A DNA stretch of 64,000 nt from Mergibacter septicus. GTDB lineage: Bacteria > Pseudomonadota > Gammaproteobacteria > Enterobacterales > Pasteurellaceae. Numbering within the stretch: the first letter of the stretch is position 1; each line of letters opens with the position of its first letter. A model generated the notes under the pieces. It was not told where the DNA came from and made no database searches. It worked only from the letters and a program-made list of their open reading frames with translations. The stretch lies in the NCBI RefSeq assembly GCF_003265225.1, contig NZ_CP022013.1:1211001-1275000 (forward strand). The letters run 5' to 3'. Shown piece after piece: positions 9,162 to 18,513 of this stretch. Position numbers and translations under genes: made by a program.

Positions 9162-10904
9162 TCAAGCCCTTTTTTCCTGTAATTGCATATATCGTTGTAG
9201 CAATATAATTGCCGCAAGATAAAGTATTTGTGCGAAGACAGTTTGAGTCGTAGCATAAAAACCAATCCATTCTATAGTTGGCAACGAGTCAATAATCTTT
9301 AACGGTAGATAACCGATTAATTGTAACGAATGAACACTAACGCCGAGGATCTTAAAGCCAAGAATATATAATAGCCAAGTTAATAGCCTAAACATTGTTG
9401 GTACGGGCAATTTAACAGATGTTTTAATCATCACCAATGATAGGAGAAGAAGAATCAAGATTGCAGCTCCTATCCCTAGACTAAAATCAGTCAAACTAAT
9501 ATTCGGCAAAATACCAACATAAAATAAAATTGTTTCTGCCCCCTCACGAAACACCGCAAGAAAACTTAAACTAAATAATGAAATAAAACCACCTGTTGTT
9601 AACGCTTTTCCCATATGCTGTTTAAGATAAGCATTCCAAGATTGAATCGAAGATTTACTATGTAACCAAACACCAATAGTTAAAATCATAACCACTGCAA
9701 TAATTCCAACAATACCTTCAATCACTTCACGATTTGCACCTGAACTTATACTCGGAAAAAAAGTGTGTAATGCAAACGCTACTAGAATACTCGCCATTAA
9801 ACCAGTAACTACACCACCTGTTACCCATTTATATCCCTGAGGTCGGTTTGCCACTCGCAATGCACTGACCAATGCCATCACAACCAATAATGCCTCTAAT
9901 CCTTCACGCAATAGAATTAACATTGCATCTAACATAGTATAGGCTTGATGCGGATTAATTTGGTTTAAACTACCGATTAATCTTTGTAATGCTTGTTGTT
10001 GTTTTAAATCTTTGCCTTGGGCAACAATAATGGGGATTTGACTTTCAAGCTGGGTATATAAACTCGGATTTCTTGTGCTTACTTGCCCCTCAATAATTGG
10101 CCATATTTGAATAAAATGGGTCAGTTTCTCTTGCCCTAAATTTATATTACCTTGTTTAAAGGCAGTTAATCCCTCCTCTAATAATGTAATACCATCACTC
10201 AAATTATAATCGCCCACCACCTTGATCTGTGCTTTTTGTCCACTTAAATAAGCTTGAAATAAGTCATCTAATATTTGTGCTTTGCGATCAATCTTTACAA
10301 AATCAACAGGTGTGGTCTCAATTGAAATTCTAAGCAACGCCATTGCAGTTTCAATCTCACCATAATAACTAAGGCTTACATCTCGTACTGTTCTTTCATT
10401 CTGCACCCAAATAGTATTGAAAATACGATATTGCACCTTGATTTGTTCTAAATTTCCCTCTGCAATACGTTGTCGCAAGAGAACAAAAGCTGGTAATACC
10501 CGTTTTTCAAACTGATGCTTTTGTGCCTGAACGTCAATAGGGTGTTGTTCTTTCTCAAAAGCTAATAAAGCAGAAGAAATTCTAGTTAAACTGAATTGAT
10601 TCAAGTCAGTTTGTGCTTGTTCTATTGCTTGGCTAACCGCATTACCTGCAACAGAAGTATGTTGTGGGAACTGAGTAAAGTTTTGGGCTAAATCAGTAAG
10701 CTGGATTTTAGCTTGCTGTACATTATTCTCCTTTACCTCTCCCATAATATCAGACAACTGAATAAATAAAGGGCTAAGATTAACCTCTTTAGTTTCTGTT
10801 GCATAAACATTTATTACACTAAAACAGGTAAAGAGGACTACCAAATAACCACTTAATTTTGTTCGACAAAACCTTACCCACTTAACCAAGAAGTGCTTGT
10901 CCAA
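9162..10904 (-). CDS. efeU: FTR1-family iron permease with large periplasmic N-domain
   Basis: Membrane permease for iron in the EfeUOB group. A signal peptide (residues 1-36, ending VNVYA) is followed by a soluble region of about 290 residues and then about seven hydrophobic segments. The two FTR1 iron-binding motifs are seen as REGLE near residue 335 and REGAE near residue 456. At 580 residues it is about twice the E. coli EfeU (276), because of the N-terminal extracytoplasmic domain. This layout is common in Pasteurellaceae FTR1 proteins. It overlaps efeB by 23 bases and is the last gene of the operon. Confidence 0.88.
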   Translation of the reverse strand: MDKHFLVKWVRFCRTKLSGYLVVLFTCFSVINVYATETKEVNLSPLFIQLSDIMGEVKENNVQQAKIQLTDLAQNFTQFPQHTSVAGNAVSQAIEQAQTDLNQFSLTRISSALLAFEKEQHPIDVQAQKHQFEKRVLPAFVLLRQRIAEGNLEQIKVQYRIFNTIWVQNERTVRDVSLSYYGEIETAMALLRISIETTPVDFVKIDRKAQILDDLFQAYLSGQKAQIKVVGDYNLSDGITLLEEGLTAFKQGNINLGQEKLTHFIQIWPIIEGQVSTRNPSLYTQLESQIPIIVAQGKDLKQQQALQRLIGSLNQINPHQAYTMLDAMLILLREGLEALLVVMALVSALRVANRPQGYKWVTGGVVTGLMASILVAFALHTFFPSISSGANREVIEGIVGIIAVVMILTIGVWLHSKSSIQSWNAYLKQHMGKALTTGGFISLFSLSFLAVFREGAETILFYVGILPNISLTDFSLGIGAAILILLLLSLVMIKTSVKLPVPTMFRLLTWLLYILGFKILGVSVHSLQLIGYLPLKIIDSLPTIEWIGFYATTQTVFAQILYLAAIILLQRYMQLQEKRA

Positions 10905-12120
10905 TGTATTCCCCTTCTTTTACACCACCAAAACAAGCAAATAATGCACTACCTATATGAGTAATATATTCATTGAGTGTATCAACATTACCTAAAGCAC
11001 GTTGAATACCAATGAACTGTTTAGGATCTTTCTGAAAACAAATAAACAATAATCCACTATCATACGAACCAGTTCTTGGATTAATGCCATCACTATAAGA
11101 ATAAGAGCGACGTAATAATTTTAACCCTGTTTCCCGAGCTAAACGAATATGCGCATCATCTGGCATTTTACTTAAATCAACTACCTCAAATTCATCGTTT
11201 TTATCAAAACCTGCCCCTGAAATCCGACGACGTCCAAAAGTATTTTCTTGTTCACCATAACTGGTTCGATCCCAAGTATCTAAAAACATAGCAATGTTAC
11301 GTACCACAAGATATGAACCATCTTTTAACCAATTATTTTCTTCAACCCAAATATCTTCTTCTGGTTGTTCTAACACTTCTTTATTTGCCGTACCGTCTTT
11401 AAAACCAAATAGATTACGTGGTGTAACATCTCCCTCTATTCCTAGAAAGCCTAATTTACTCCATTTCAAACTAATATTAGCTCGTCCAACTCTGACTAAC
11501 TGCCGAATAGCATGAAAAGCCACTTGTGGGTCATCGGCACAAGACTGAATACAAATATCACCACCACAGATTTGCGGCTGTAATTGGTCTCTCGGTAATG
11601 AAGGAATCTCTTTAAATTCAGCGGGTGCTTTTTCTGCCAAGCCCAATTTTTCTAAGAATGATGGTGAAACACCAAAAGTCAGTGTTAGACCATAAGGAGA
11701 TAAATCATAAGATTCCCCCGTATCTGTTGGGGGTAAAAAATGATTTTTAGAATAAGGTTTTACCATTTTGCCTTGGGTCAGACGAACGGCATAATCCGTC
11801 CACGCCTTAAACATCTCTCTTACATCATCAAGATTTTTTGTTGTCAGATCTAAAGCAAGAAAATAAACATGACGTTGTTGTGGCGTTATTATTCCTTGCT
11901 GATGTTTACCATAGAATGGATAAACCAGATCCGCACCACAATACACACCAGATCGAATAGCCATTTTTTCTTTCCCTGCCTTATCAGCAGCCAAAAGATT
12001 TGTGGTTAGACCCACCATACTACCACCAACAGCAAAAGTCGATTTTCTCAAGAAATTACGGCGACCTTGATGAATATCCATTTCATCAACCATTTGATTT
12101 TTATCGGATTTTTTATTCAT
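10882..12120 (-). CDS. efeB: Tat-exported DyP-type haem peroxidase EfeB
   Basis: Periplasmic DyP-type peroxidase that handles haem and iron next to the FTR1 permease. A twin-arginine signal is clear (GRRNFLRKSTFAVGGS, residues 19-34), as expected for a protein exported folded with its haem. The family motif GFKDG is near residue 240, and the C-terminal region FICFQKDPKQF is typical. The length of 412 is normal. It is the second gene of the operon, 83 bases after efeO, and its 3' end overlaps efeU by 23 bases. Confidence 0.92.
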   Translation of the reverse strand: MNKKSDKNQMVDEMDIHQGRRNFLRKSTFAVGGSMVGLTTNLLAADKAGKEKMAIRSGVYCGADLVYPFYGKHQQGIITPQQRHVYFLALDLTTKNLDDVREMFKAWTDYAVRLTQGKMVKPYSKNHFLPPTDTGESYDLSPYGLTLTFGVSPSFLEKLGLAEKAPAEFKEIPSLPRDQLQPQICGGDICIQSCADDPQVAFHAIRQLVRVGRANISLKWSKLGFLGIEGDVTPRNLFGFKDGTANKEVLEQPEEDIWVEENNWLKDGSYLVVRNIAMFLDTWDRTSYGEQENTFGRRRISGAGFDKNDEFEVVDLSKMPDDAHIRLARETGLKLLRRSYSYSDGINPRTGSYDSGLLFICFQKDPKQFIGIQRALGNVDTLNEYITHIGSALFACFGGVKEGEYIGQALLG

Positions 12121-12203
12121 TTTTATACCACTATATTTTTTATTTGAAAACTATCACCAGCCAGAATTGATGAGAGTTTAACAATCAGAATGCTTAGACA
12201 AAT

Positions 12204-13019
12204 TTATTTAGTTTCATCTAAAATCACACCAAGTTGAGAAAGTGGTTCACCTAATTTGTTCACCGCATCAGCTAATGCTCGCAAATCAACATCATTAAGT
12301 GAGGTATAAGGTTGATAATCATCACCTACTTTATACTTATCCAATAAAGTATTAACCGCTGCAAAACGGTTATTTAACTCTTGAACCAATTTAGGATCTT
12401 TTTTTGCCACTTGAACTTTCAAAATCTCAAAAATCTTCTCTGCACCTTCGACATTAGCTTTAAAATCATAAAGATCTGTACGAGAAAAAGTTTCTTCTTC
12501 ACCAGTTATTTTGCTAGTAGTCACTTCATTTAACAAGTCAATCGCACCATTTACCATAACGTCCCCCGTAATTTCAACGGTAGGAATTTTTGCACGTAAC
12601 TCTTTAACATCCGCTAATAACTGTTCACCAATAGGAACCGTGCCTGTTGTTGTATTTTCAGTCCATAAAATTTTTTCAATTTTATGAAATCCTGTCCAAA
12701 CTTGCCCCTCTTCTAAATCTGCTTCTCTAGCATCAATTCGTGGATCTAAATCACCAAAAGTTTCAGCAATAGGTTCAGAGCGTTCATAATACATTCGTAC
12801 TTTTGGATAAAGTGCTTTCGCTTCATCTAATTTCCCTTGCTGTAAATACATTACAAAAGTTTGCGTATCTTTTACTAACATATCAATTTGCTGTTCAATA
12901 AACGCTTTATATTCACTTGTTTCAGCACTTAAATCAGCTGGAGCAGCAAACACTTTGGGTGAAAAAAGAAATACTGATGAAACTAAAGTTGCAACAAGAA
13001 GTTTTTTAACTTTGAACAT
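12204..13019 (-). CDS. efeO: Periplasmic iron-uptake protein, EfeO M75 domain only
   Basis: Periplasmic partner of the FTR1/DyP system. It has a cleavable signal (residues 1-25, ending KVFA) and an M75/imelysin domain with the HxxE motif at H112-E115 (GFHKIEKILW). E. coli EfeO is about 375 residues with an N-terminal cupredoxin domain; this protein has 271 and no such domain, so it is the short form. It is the first gene of the operon; a TAGGAG ribosome binding site lies before the ATG, and a possible Fur box lies about 55 bp upstream. Confidence 0.88.
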   Translation of the reverse strand: MFKVKKLLVATLVSSVFLFSPKVFAAPADLSAETSEYKAFIEQQIDMLVKDTQTFVMYLQQGKLDEAKALYPKVRMYYERSEPIAETFGDLDPRIDAREADLEEGQVWTGFHKIEKILWTENTTTGTVPIGEQLLADVKELRAKIPTVEITGDVMVNGAIDLLNEVTTSKITGEEETFSRTDLYDFKANVEGAEKIFEILKVQVAKKDPKLVQELNNRFAAVNTLLDKYKVGDDYQPYTSLNDVDLRALADAVNKLGEPLSQLGVILDETK

Positions 13020-13355
13020 AAATGCTCCTAAACGTTATTATAAGCTTTCAAATTGTATAAATAATAAATACAACCGAGAATTATTCTTAACTATATTGAA
13101 CCTAAATAGCATACGAAACAATAACGAGATCGGATTAATTAAAAATAAGTAGAATAACGAAAAAAGAGATATAAAACTTTAGGTTATCGCCATAATTACC
13201 AAGCTAAATAACCAAAATATTAAATTTATAGAATAGAAATGAAAAGTTTTTAAAAATAAGAAATAAATCTTGGAATTTTAATGAAAATTAAATCCTAGTT
13301 AATTAAAGAGAAATATTTATGCTTAGGAAAAAATAAAGATTAATCTGAGAAGAAA
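13020..13355. other. Intergenic region upstream of the iron operon
   Basis: AT-rich stretch of 336 bp between efeO and the tRNA cluster. It should hold the iron operon promoter. Apart from the Fur-like site listed separately I see no gene, repeat or RNA. Confidence 0.6.
13075..13089. promoter_or_regulatory. Possible Fur box upstream of efeO
   Basis: CGAGAATTATTCTTA contains the inverted repeat AGAAT-T-ATTCT and matches 10 of 14 defined positions of the 7-1-7 Fur model TGATAATnATTATCA. It lies 56 bp before the first gene of an iron-uptake operon. The match is partial, and AT-rich DNA gives chance matches. Confidence 0.35.
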
Positions 13356-13432
13356 TGGCGCATCCGAGAGGATTCGAACCTCTGACCGCTCGGTTCGTAG
13401 CCGAGTACTCTATCCAGCTGAGCTACGGATGC
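13356..13432 (-). tRNA. tRNA-Arg (anticodon ACG), copy 2
   Basis: 77 nt including encoded CCA. The acceptor GCATCCG pairs with CGGATGC, the anticodon loop is CTACGAA (ACG, read as ICG after deamination), and GGTTCGAATCC forms the T loop. It appears identical to the copy at 13517. Confidence 0.97.
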
Positions 13433-13516
13433 GTTGAATATTAAAATATTGATTGACTTCCTATTTACTCTTTTTACCACCTAACTTATATCATCTAAAG
13501 TTGATTAAGGATTAAA

Positions 13517-13593
13517 TGGCGCATCCGAGAGGATTCGAACCTCTGACCGCTCGGTTCGTAGCCGAGTACTCTATCCAGCTGAGCTACGGATGC
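13517..13593 (-). tRNA. tRNA-Arg (anticodon ACG), copy 1
   Basis: 77 nt with encoded CCA, the same sequence as the next copy downstream, separated from it by 84 bp. It is the middle gene of a Ser-Arg-Arg transcription unit read on the minus strand. Confidence 0.97.
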
Positions 13594-13603
13594 GTCGAAT
13601 AAA

Positions 13604-13696
13604 TGGCGGTGAGAGAGGGATTCGAACCCTCGATAGAGCTTTTAACCCTATACTCCCTTAGCAGGGGAGCGCCTTCAGCCTCTCGGCCATCTCACC
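13604..13696 (-). tRNA. tRNA-Ser (anticodon GCT)
   Basis: 93 nt with the long variable arm of class II tRNAs and encoded CCA. The acceptor GGTGAGA pairs with TCTCACC, and the anticodon loop CTGCTAA gives GCT, reading AGC/AGU. It is the first gene of the cluster, 10 bp before the first tRNA-Arg. Confidence 0.97.
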
Positions 13697-13714
13697 ACCG
13701 TCGGTGTGGTCGCT

Positions 13715-13742
13715 ATAATATGGATTTTCAGAAATAAGTCAA
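13715..13742 (-). promoter_or_regulatory. Promoter of the tRNA cluster
   Basis: On the minus strand, TTGACT (13742-13737), a 16-bp spacer and TATTAT (13720-13715), followed by a GC-rich discriminator GCGACCACACCG. That is typical of a strong, growth-controlled stable-RNA promoter. It lies 18 bp before the mature tRNA-Ser. Confidence 0.75.
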
Positions 13743-13878
13743 ACCTTTTTTCAGAAAAATGCTATTTTTTTGCTTGATTGCACAGATTGCGATCTATTTG
13801 ATGTTGCCTTAAACAATTTTTTACATTTTTAAATAAAGAAAAAAGAATACTTTCTTTCTACTTTATTTCAATAAAATA

Positions 13879-15891
13879 TTACCTTTTTAATAACGCTCTT
13901 AAATCTGCAATTCTAGAAGCTGTTTTCTCAGCTTTCTGCTGTTCAGTTAATTGTGGTTTATCTCTGTCCCAAATTAAATCATCTTGAGGCAACTCAAATA
14001 AAAAACGGCTTGGTTCTGGACGAATTAATTCTCCTTGTTGACGACGTTCCTTACATAATGAAAAAGTCAGCTGTTGCTGTGCTCGAGTAATCCCGACATA
14101 GGCTAAACGCCGTTCTTCTTCAACATTATCTTCTTCAATGCTCGTTTGATGAGGTAAAATACCTTCTTCCATACCTATTAAAAAAACATAAGGAAATTCT
14201 AAGCCTTTTGAAGCGTGTAATGTCATTAACTGTACTTCATCGGTATCTTGATCATCCTCTCCTCGTTCTAACATATCTCGTAAAGTTAAACAAGAAACAA
14301 CCTGCGTTAAATTCATTGGTAAATTAAAATCATCTCCCTGTAACATCGTTTCAACCCAGCTAAACAGTGTAGCCACATTTTTACTTTGCATTTCTGCCAT
14401 TTTCGGTGAGGCTGCCTGTTCATACAAATACGCTTCATATCCAATTTTGGCTAACATTTGTTGTAAAACCTGTTTAGGATCACTACGTTTTGCTTGATCT
14501 GATAACTCTACAATCCACCGCCCAAATTCCTGTAAAGCAGTATAAGCTCGAGGGGTAACTAATTGAATTAAATCAAATTCAAAAATTGCTGCAAATAACG
14601 AACAATGTTTTTCTAACGCTAATTGCCCTAATTTTTTTAAGGTAGCAGTACCAATCTCACGTCTAGGGGTATTTACAATCCGCAAAAATGCAGCATCATC
14701 ATCTTGATTCACCAATAAACGTAGATATGCCATCATATCTTTAATTTCTGCTTTTGCGAAAAATGATGTTCCACCTGAAATCTTATACGGGATACGATTT
14801 TGCACTAAAATCTTTTCTAATAATCGAGATTGGTGGTTTCCCCGATATAAAATTGCATAATCTTTATAACGGGTTTTGGCTAAAAATCGGTGGACAATCA
14901 ATTCGCCAACGACTTTTTCAGCTTCATGTTCTTCATTTTTAGCTTCAATAACGTTTAACTTCTCACCAACTTGTAGTTGTGAAAATAATTTTTTCTCAAA
15001 AATATGGTCATTATTTTCAATTAAAATATTTGCTGCGTGTAAAATACGCTGGGTGGAACGGTAATTTTGTTCTAATTTAATCACCCTTAAAGCAGGAAAA
15101 TCATTGCGTAAACGCATTATATTTTCAGGTTTTGCCCCTCGCCACGAATAGATCGACTGATCATCATCGCCTACCACTGTGAAACAAGCACGTTCTCCTA
15201 CCAATAACTTAATTAATTCATATTGACTGGTATTGGTATCCTGATATTCATCAACTAATAAATAACGAATTTTTGCCTGCCACCGTTGTTTTACTTCAAT
15301 ATTTTGTTGAAACAACTGTGTTGGCAACATAATCAAGTCATCAAAATCTAGTGCATTATAAGCTCGCATCTGTTTTTGATATTGCTGGTAACATTGAGAA
15401 AAGAGAACCTCTAATTGTTTGTTTGCCTGTTTAATCGCTTGTTCAGGAATAATCAAATCATTCTTACAATTAGAAATATAATTCATTAATTGATTAATCA
15501 AATCTTTATCTTTGTGTAAATAAGGCTCTGTTAATTCTGCTAACAACGCACGTTGATCATATTCATCAAATAACGTCATATTGGATTTTAAGCCTAATGC
15601 TTGATATTCACGTTTAATAATATCAAAACCTAAAGTGTGAAAAGTACAAACTGTTAATCCCTTACTTTCTGTTTTTCCAATAGATTGGGCGACTCGTTCT
15701 TTCATTTCTCTAGCCGCTTTATTCGTAAAGGTGACTGCAGCAATTTGTTTAGGCTGATAGCCACAATTTGCAATCAAATGTGCAATTTTATTGATAATCA
15801 CTCGAGTTTTCCCCGACCCTGCACCAGCTAATACTAGGCAAGCACCCTCGACATAATTTATTGCTTGTTGTTGTTGTTTATTCAGTTTCAT
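13879..15891 (-). CDS. rep: ATP-dependent DNA helicase Rep
   Basis: Superfamily 1 3'-5' helicase that travels with the replisome and removes proteins ahead of the fork. Walker A GAGSGKT is at residues 23-29, Walker B is seen as [10 protein letters not shown], and motif III as [15 protein letters not shown]-terminal motifs include [19 protein letters not shown] and [12 protein letters not shown]. The length of 670 matches Rep (673 in E. coli) rather than UvrD (about 720), and the C-terminal tail lacks the UvrD extension. It is downstream of ilvE on the same strand but separated by a terminator. Confidence 0.95.
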   Translation of the reverse strand: MKLNKQQQQAINYVEGACLVLAGAGSGKTRVIINKIAHLIANCGYQPKQIAAVTFTNKAAREMKERVAQSIGKTESKGLTVCTFHTLGFDIIKREYQALGLKSNMTLFDEYDQRALLAELTEPYLHKDKDLINQLMNYISNCKNDLIIPEQAIKQANKQLEVLFSQCYQQYQKQMRAYNALDFDDLIMLPTQLFQQNIEVKQRWQAKIRYLLVDEYQDTNTSQYELIKLLVGERACFTVVGDDDQSIYSWRGAKPENIMRLRNDFPALRVIKLEQNYRSTQRILHAANILIENNDHIFEKKLFSQLQVGEKLNVIEAKNEEHEAEKVVGELIVHRFLAKTRYKDYAILYRGNHQSRLLEKILVQNRIPYKISGGTSFFAKAEIKDMMAYLRLLVNQDDDAAFLRIVNTPRREIGTATLKKLGQLALEKHCSLFAAIFEFDLIQLVTPRAYTALQEFGRWIVELSDQAKRSDPKQVLQQMLAKIGYEAYLYEQAASPKMAEMQSKNVATLFSWVETMLQGDDFNLPMNLTQVVSCLTLRDMLERGEDDQDTDEVQLMTLHASKGLEFPYVFLIGMEEGILPHQTSIEEDNVEEERRLAYVGITRAQQQLTFSLCKERRQQGELIRPEPSRFLFELPQDDLIWDRDKPQLTEQQKAEKTASRIADLRALLKR

Positions 15892-16016
15892 TCTCTACTT
15901 CTACTCAATTCATAAAATGTTGCTTATCTTAGTCAATCTCACCCAAGAATGCGAATACTGGAATATAAAAACCCTCAAAATCAAATAGTCATATCAAAAA
16001 CTAGCTATTCATTAAC

Positions 16017-16044
16017 AAAAAAACGTAGCTAATTAGCTACGTTT
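16017..16044 (-). terminator. Terminator of ilvE
   Basis: The palindrome AACGTAGCTAATTAGCTACGTT is followed on the minus strand by a run of T. It is placed 27 bp after the ilvE stop codon. Confidence 0.8.
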
Positions 16045-16070
16045 CTACAAAACAGAGATTTTAATTAGTA

Positions 16071-17090
16071 TCACTCAGATAAATTGATAATCCAACCTTC
16101 TGGTGCTTCAATATCACCAAATTGTATCCCAGTTAATTCTTGATACAAACACTGAGTAATCGGGCCTACTTCAGTTTCTGAATAGAAAACATGGAAATTA
16201 TCCCCATATTGAATACCACCAATTGGACTAATTACCGCTGCAGTACCACAGGCACCCGCTTCACTAAATTTATCTAACTGATTAATATAGACATCACCTT
16301 CAATCGCCTTTAAGCCCAAACGTTTTTCGGCTAATTCAAGTAAAGAATATTTAGTGATACTTGGTAAAATTGACGGCGATAATGGCGTAATAAACTCACC
16401 TTGTGGTGTTATACCAAAGAAATTCGCCGCACCAACTTCTTCAATTTTAGTGTGCGTTTTAGGATCTAAATAAATACAATCGCTAAATTGACGTTCTTTT
16501 GCTTTCATTCCCGGTAGGAAACTTGCCGCATAATTCCCTCCCACTTTTACAGCTCCTGTACCTTGTGGTGCAGCACGATCATATTCAGAAACAATAAAGT
16601 TAGTTGGTTTTAATCCACCTTTAAAATAGGCGCCAACAGGACAACAAAAAACACAAAAAATATATTCTGGAGCAGGACGTAATCCTAAGTTATCCCCCAC
16701 TCCAATTACAAAAGGACGTAAATATAACGTCGCCCCTGTACCATAAGGTGCAACCCAATTTTGATTAGCTTTCACTACTTGAATACACGCCTCAATAAAC
16801 ATTTGCTCTGGCACCTGTGGTATAAGCAAACGATCACAACTTTGTTGTAGCCGTTTTGCATTTTGATCTGGGCGAAAGAGATTAATTGAGCCATCTTGAC
16901 AGCGATACGCTTTCAAACCTTCAAAACATTGTTGCCCATAATGTAAAGCAGCTGCTCCTTCACTAATAGTTAGCGTATTATCTGCAACTAATTTTCCTTC
17001 ACTCCACTTCCCTTCTTTCCAATGGGCAATATAACGAAAGTCAGTTTTAATATAATTAAAACCTAAATTTTGCCAATCAAGATCTTGCAT
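16071..17090 (-). CDS. ilvE: Branched-chain amino acid aminotransferase
   Basis: PLP enzyme that makes leucine, isoleucine and valine from their 2-oxo acids. It is of the longer type-II form (339 residues) found in Haemophilus and Firmicutes, not the 309-residue E. coli type. Visible are [12 protein letters not shown] near residue 52, the PLP lysine context [14 protein letters not shown] near residue 190, and [15 protein letters not shown] near residue 277. The gene stands alone with its own terminator. GcvB sRNA is encoded just upstream on the same strand but has its own terminator, so ilvE needs a promoter in 17091-17226, which I could not place. Confidence 0.95.
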   Translation of the reverse strand: MQDLDWQNLGFNYIKTDFRYIAHWKEGKWSEGKLVADNTLTISEGAAALHYGQQCFEGLKAYRCQDGSINLFRPDQNAKRLQQSCDRLLIPQVPEQMFIEACIQVVKANQNWVAPYGTGATLYLRPFVIGVGDNLGLRPAPEYIFCVFCCPVGAYFKGGLKPTNFIVSEYDRAAPQGTGAVKVGGNYAASFLPGMKAKERQFSDCIYLDPKTHTKIEEVGAANFFGITPQGEFITPLSPSILPSITKYSLLELAEKRLGLKAIEGDVYINQLDKFSEAGACGTAAVISPIGGIQYGDNFHVFYSETEVGPITQCLYQELTGIQFGDIEAPEGWIINLSE

Positions 17091-17226
17091 ATTTATTCCT
17101 TATTCCTTATTACTTAACACTTAATAAACCAAAAAGATAAACTCAATCTACACCATTCTGTTTAACTTGAAAACTATTAATCTAAGCAAACTATAATGGA
17201 ATTGAAGATCTTTAACTTGATGAGCT

Positions 17227-17416
17227 AAAAAAAATGCCACCTAAAAGGTGGCATAGGAACCAAAAGGTTACAAAATGAAAAATACAGGAAGTGAAATGAG
17301 TAACCTAAATAACCTAAGTTACTCCAAAGTCCGAAAAAACGGACTAACATGCAAACACAACATCATACTTAAAAATCCGAAACTCTTAACTTGTAAGGAA
17401 TAACTAACTATTAAGT
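17227..17416 (-). ncRNA. gcvB: GcvB small regulatory RNA
   Basis: Hfq-dependent sRNA that represses amino-acid and peptide transport mRNAs. It is transcribed divergently from gcvA, as in enterobacteria. On the minus strand the GU-rich R1 region GATGTTGTGTTTGC (about 17351-17368) and the R2 region TCACTTCCTGTA (about 17283-17295) match the conserved parts of E. coli GcvB. The 3' end is a strong terminator, ATGCCACCT / AGGTGGCAT, followed by eight T. Internal hairpins AGTCCG/CGGACT and GAGTAAC/GTTACTC are visible. The estimated length is about 190 nt (E. coli about 205); the 5' end is inferred from the promoter and from ACTT at the usual start. Confidence 0.88.
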
Positions 17417-17425
17417 ACGTGCGCT

Positions 17426-17454
17426 ATTCTATGTAAAGAACTCTTGCCACTCAA
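17426..17454 (-). promoter_or_regulatory. Promoter of gcvB
   Basis: On the minus strand, TTGAGT (17454-17449), a 17-bp spacer and TAGAAT (17431-17426). It sits about 10 bp before the predicted GcvB 5' end. GcvA, encoded divergently, is the expected activator, and its binding sites should lie in 17455-17540. Confidence 0.6.
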
Positions 17455-17543
17455 GCCAGTTTTTTTTATTCTATACATAAGAAAAACTAATATATTGCAA
17501 ATTGAAATATTTTTTGTAATGAAATATTAAGGTTATAAAATTT

Positions 17544-18437
17544 ATGATTAAACGTTTGCCTTCCCTTAATGCTCTAAAAGCTTTTGAATCTGCAGCACGG
17601 CATTTAAGTTTTACAAAAGCAGCCGAAGAACTTTTTGTTACTCAAGCTGCAGTAAGTCATCAAATTAAAACATTAGAAGATTTTTTTGGTTTTCCATTAT
17701 TTTCACGTAAAAACCGTACAATTGAGCTGACTGAATTAGGTAAAAACTACTTTTTTGATGTACAAAATCTGTTACAAAAATTAGCTATCGTTACAGATAA
17801 TCTAAAACAATTAAACCAACAAAAGACACTCTCAATTAATCTTCCTCAAACCTTTGGTACACAATGGTTAGTCCCTCGGTTAAGTGAATTTAATCAACTT
17901 TATCCTGAAATTAATGTCAAAATTAATGGACTAGCTAACGATGAAGAAGGGTTAAGTGAGGACACTGATATCGCAATTTACTACGGCAAAGGAAATTGGC
18001 GAGGCTTAAAAGCAGAACGTTTATCCGAAGATCGCCTACTTATTCTCGCTTCACCAAAATTACTGGCAGAAAAACCTATTTTACAACCAAAAGATCTGGC
18101 TCAACATACTTTATTGCATGTTCATAGCCGAGATAATTGGCGACAAGTATTAGCTTATCTTGAGGTTGAAAAAGATCTGCAACACAGTCCTTTATTCAGT
18201 CATACTTTTATGGCATTACAAGCGGCTATCCATAAACAAGGTGTTATTCTCGCCAATCAAATTTTAGCCGATCAAGAAATTGATAATGGTAATTTAGTCG
18301 AAGTATTACATCTAGAAATTAAAGATCCTAAAGCCTTCTATTTAGTCTATCGACAAAATCGCAAAAATGATCCTACTCTGATTGCATTTCGTGACTGGAT
18401 TTTTAATACAATCAAAACAAAACGGCATTTATCCTGA
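17544..18437 (+). CDS. gcvA: LysR-type regulator GcvA
   Basis: Transcription factor that controls the glycine cleavage operon and the gcvB sRNA. The N-terminal winged helix reads LNALKAFESAARHLSFTKAA and ELFVTQAAVSHQIKTLEDFF (residues 8-49), nearly the same as E. coli GcvA. The C-terminal effector domain contains DIAIYYGKGNW near residue 145 and LLHVHSRDNWRQ. The length is 297 against 305. The divergent gcvB confirms the assignment. No gcvTHP operon is in this window. Confidence 0.93.
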   Translation: MIKRLPSLNALKAFESAARHLSFTKAAEELFVTQAAVSHQIKTLEDFFGFPLFSRKNRTIELTELGKNYFFDVQNLLQKLAIVTDNLKQLNQQKTLSINLPQTFGTQWLVPRLSEFNQLYPEINVKINGLANDEEGLSEDTDIAIYYGKGNWRGLKAERLSEDRLLILASPKLLAEKPILQPKDLAQHTLLHVHSRDNWRQVLAYLEVEKDLQHSPLFSHTFMALQAAIHKQGVILANQILADQEIDNGNLVEVLHLEIKDPKAFYLVYRQNRKNDPTLIAFRDWIFNTIKTKRHLS

Positions 18438-18513
18438 ATAATTCAAACATAGCCCTAAGTATAAAAGCCTGTTATTATGCCTGTTTTATTGATTAATATA
18501 TGATTAAATTAAA

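Noticed and set aside
17227-17416. ilvE attenuator with leader peptide (a short frame starting ATGATGTTGTGT)
   Set aside because: The sequence matches the conserved GcvB R1 and R2 regions and lies divergent to gcvA; the short frame is the GU-rich R1 read as codons and is not rich in Ile, Leu or Val codons.
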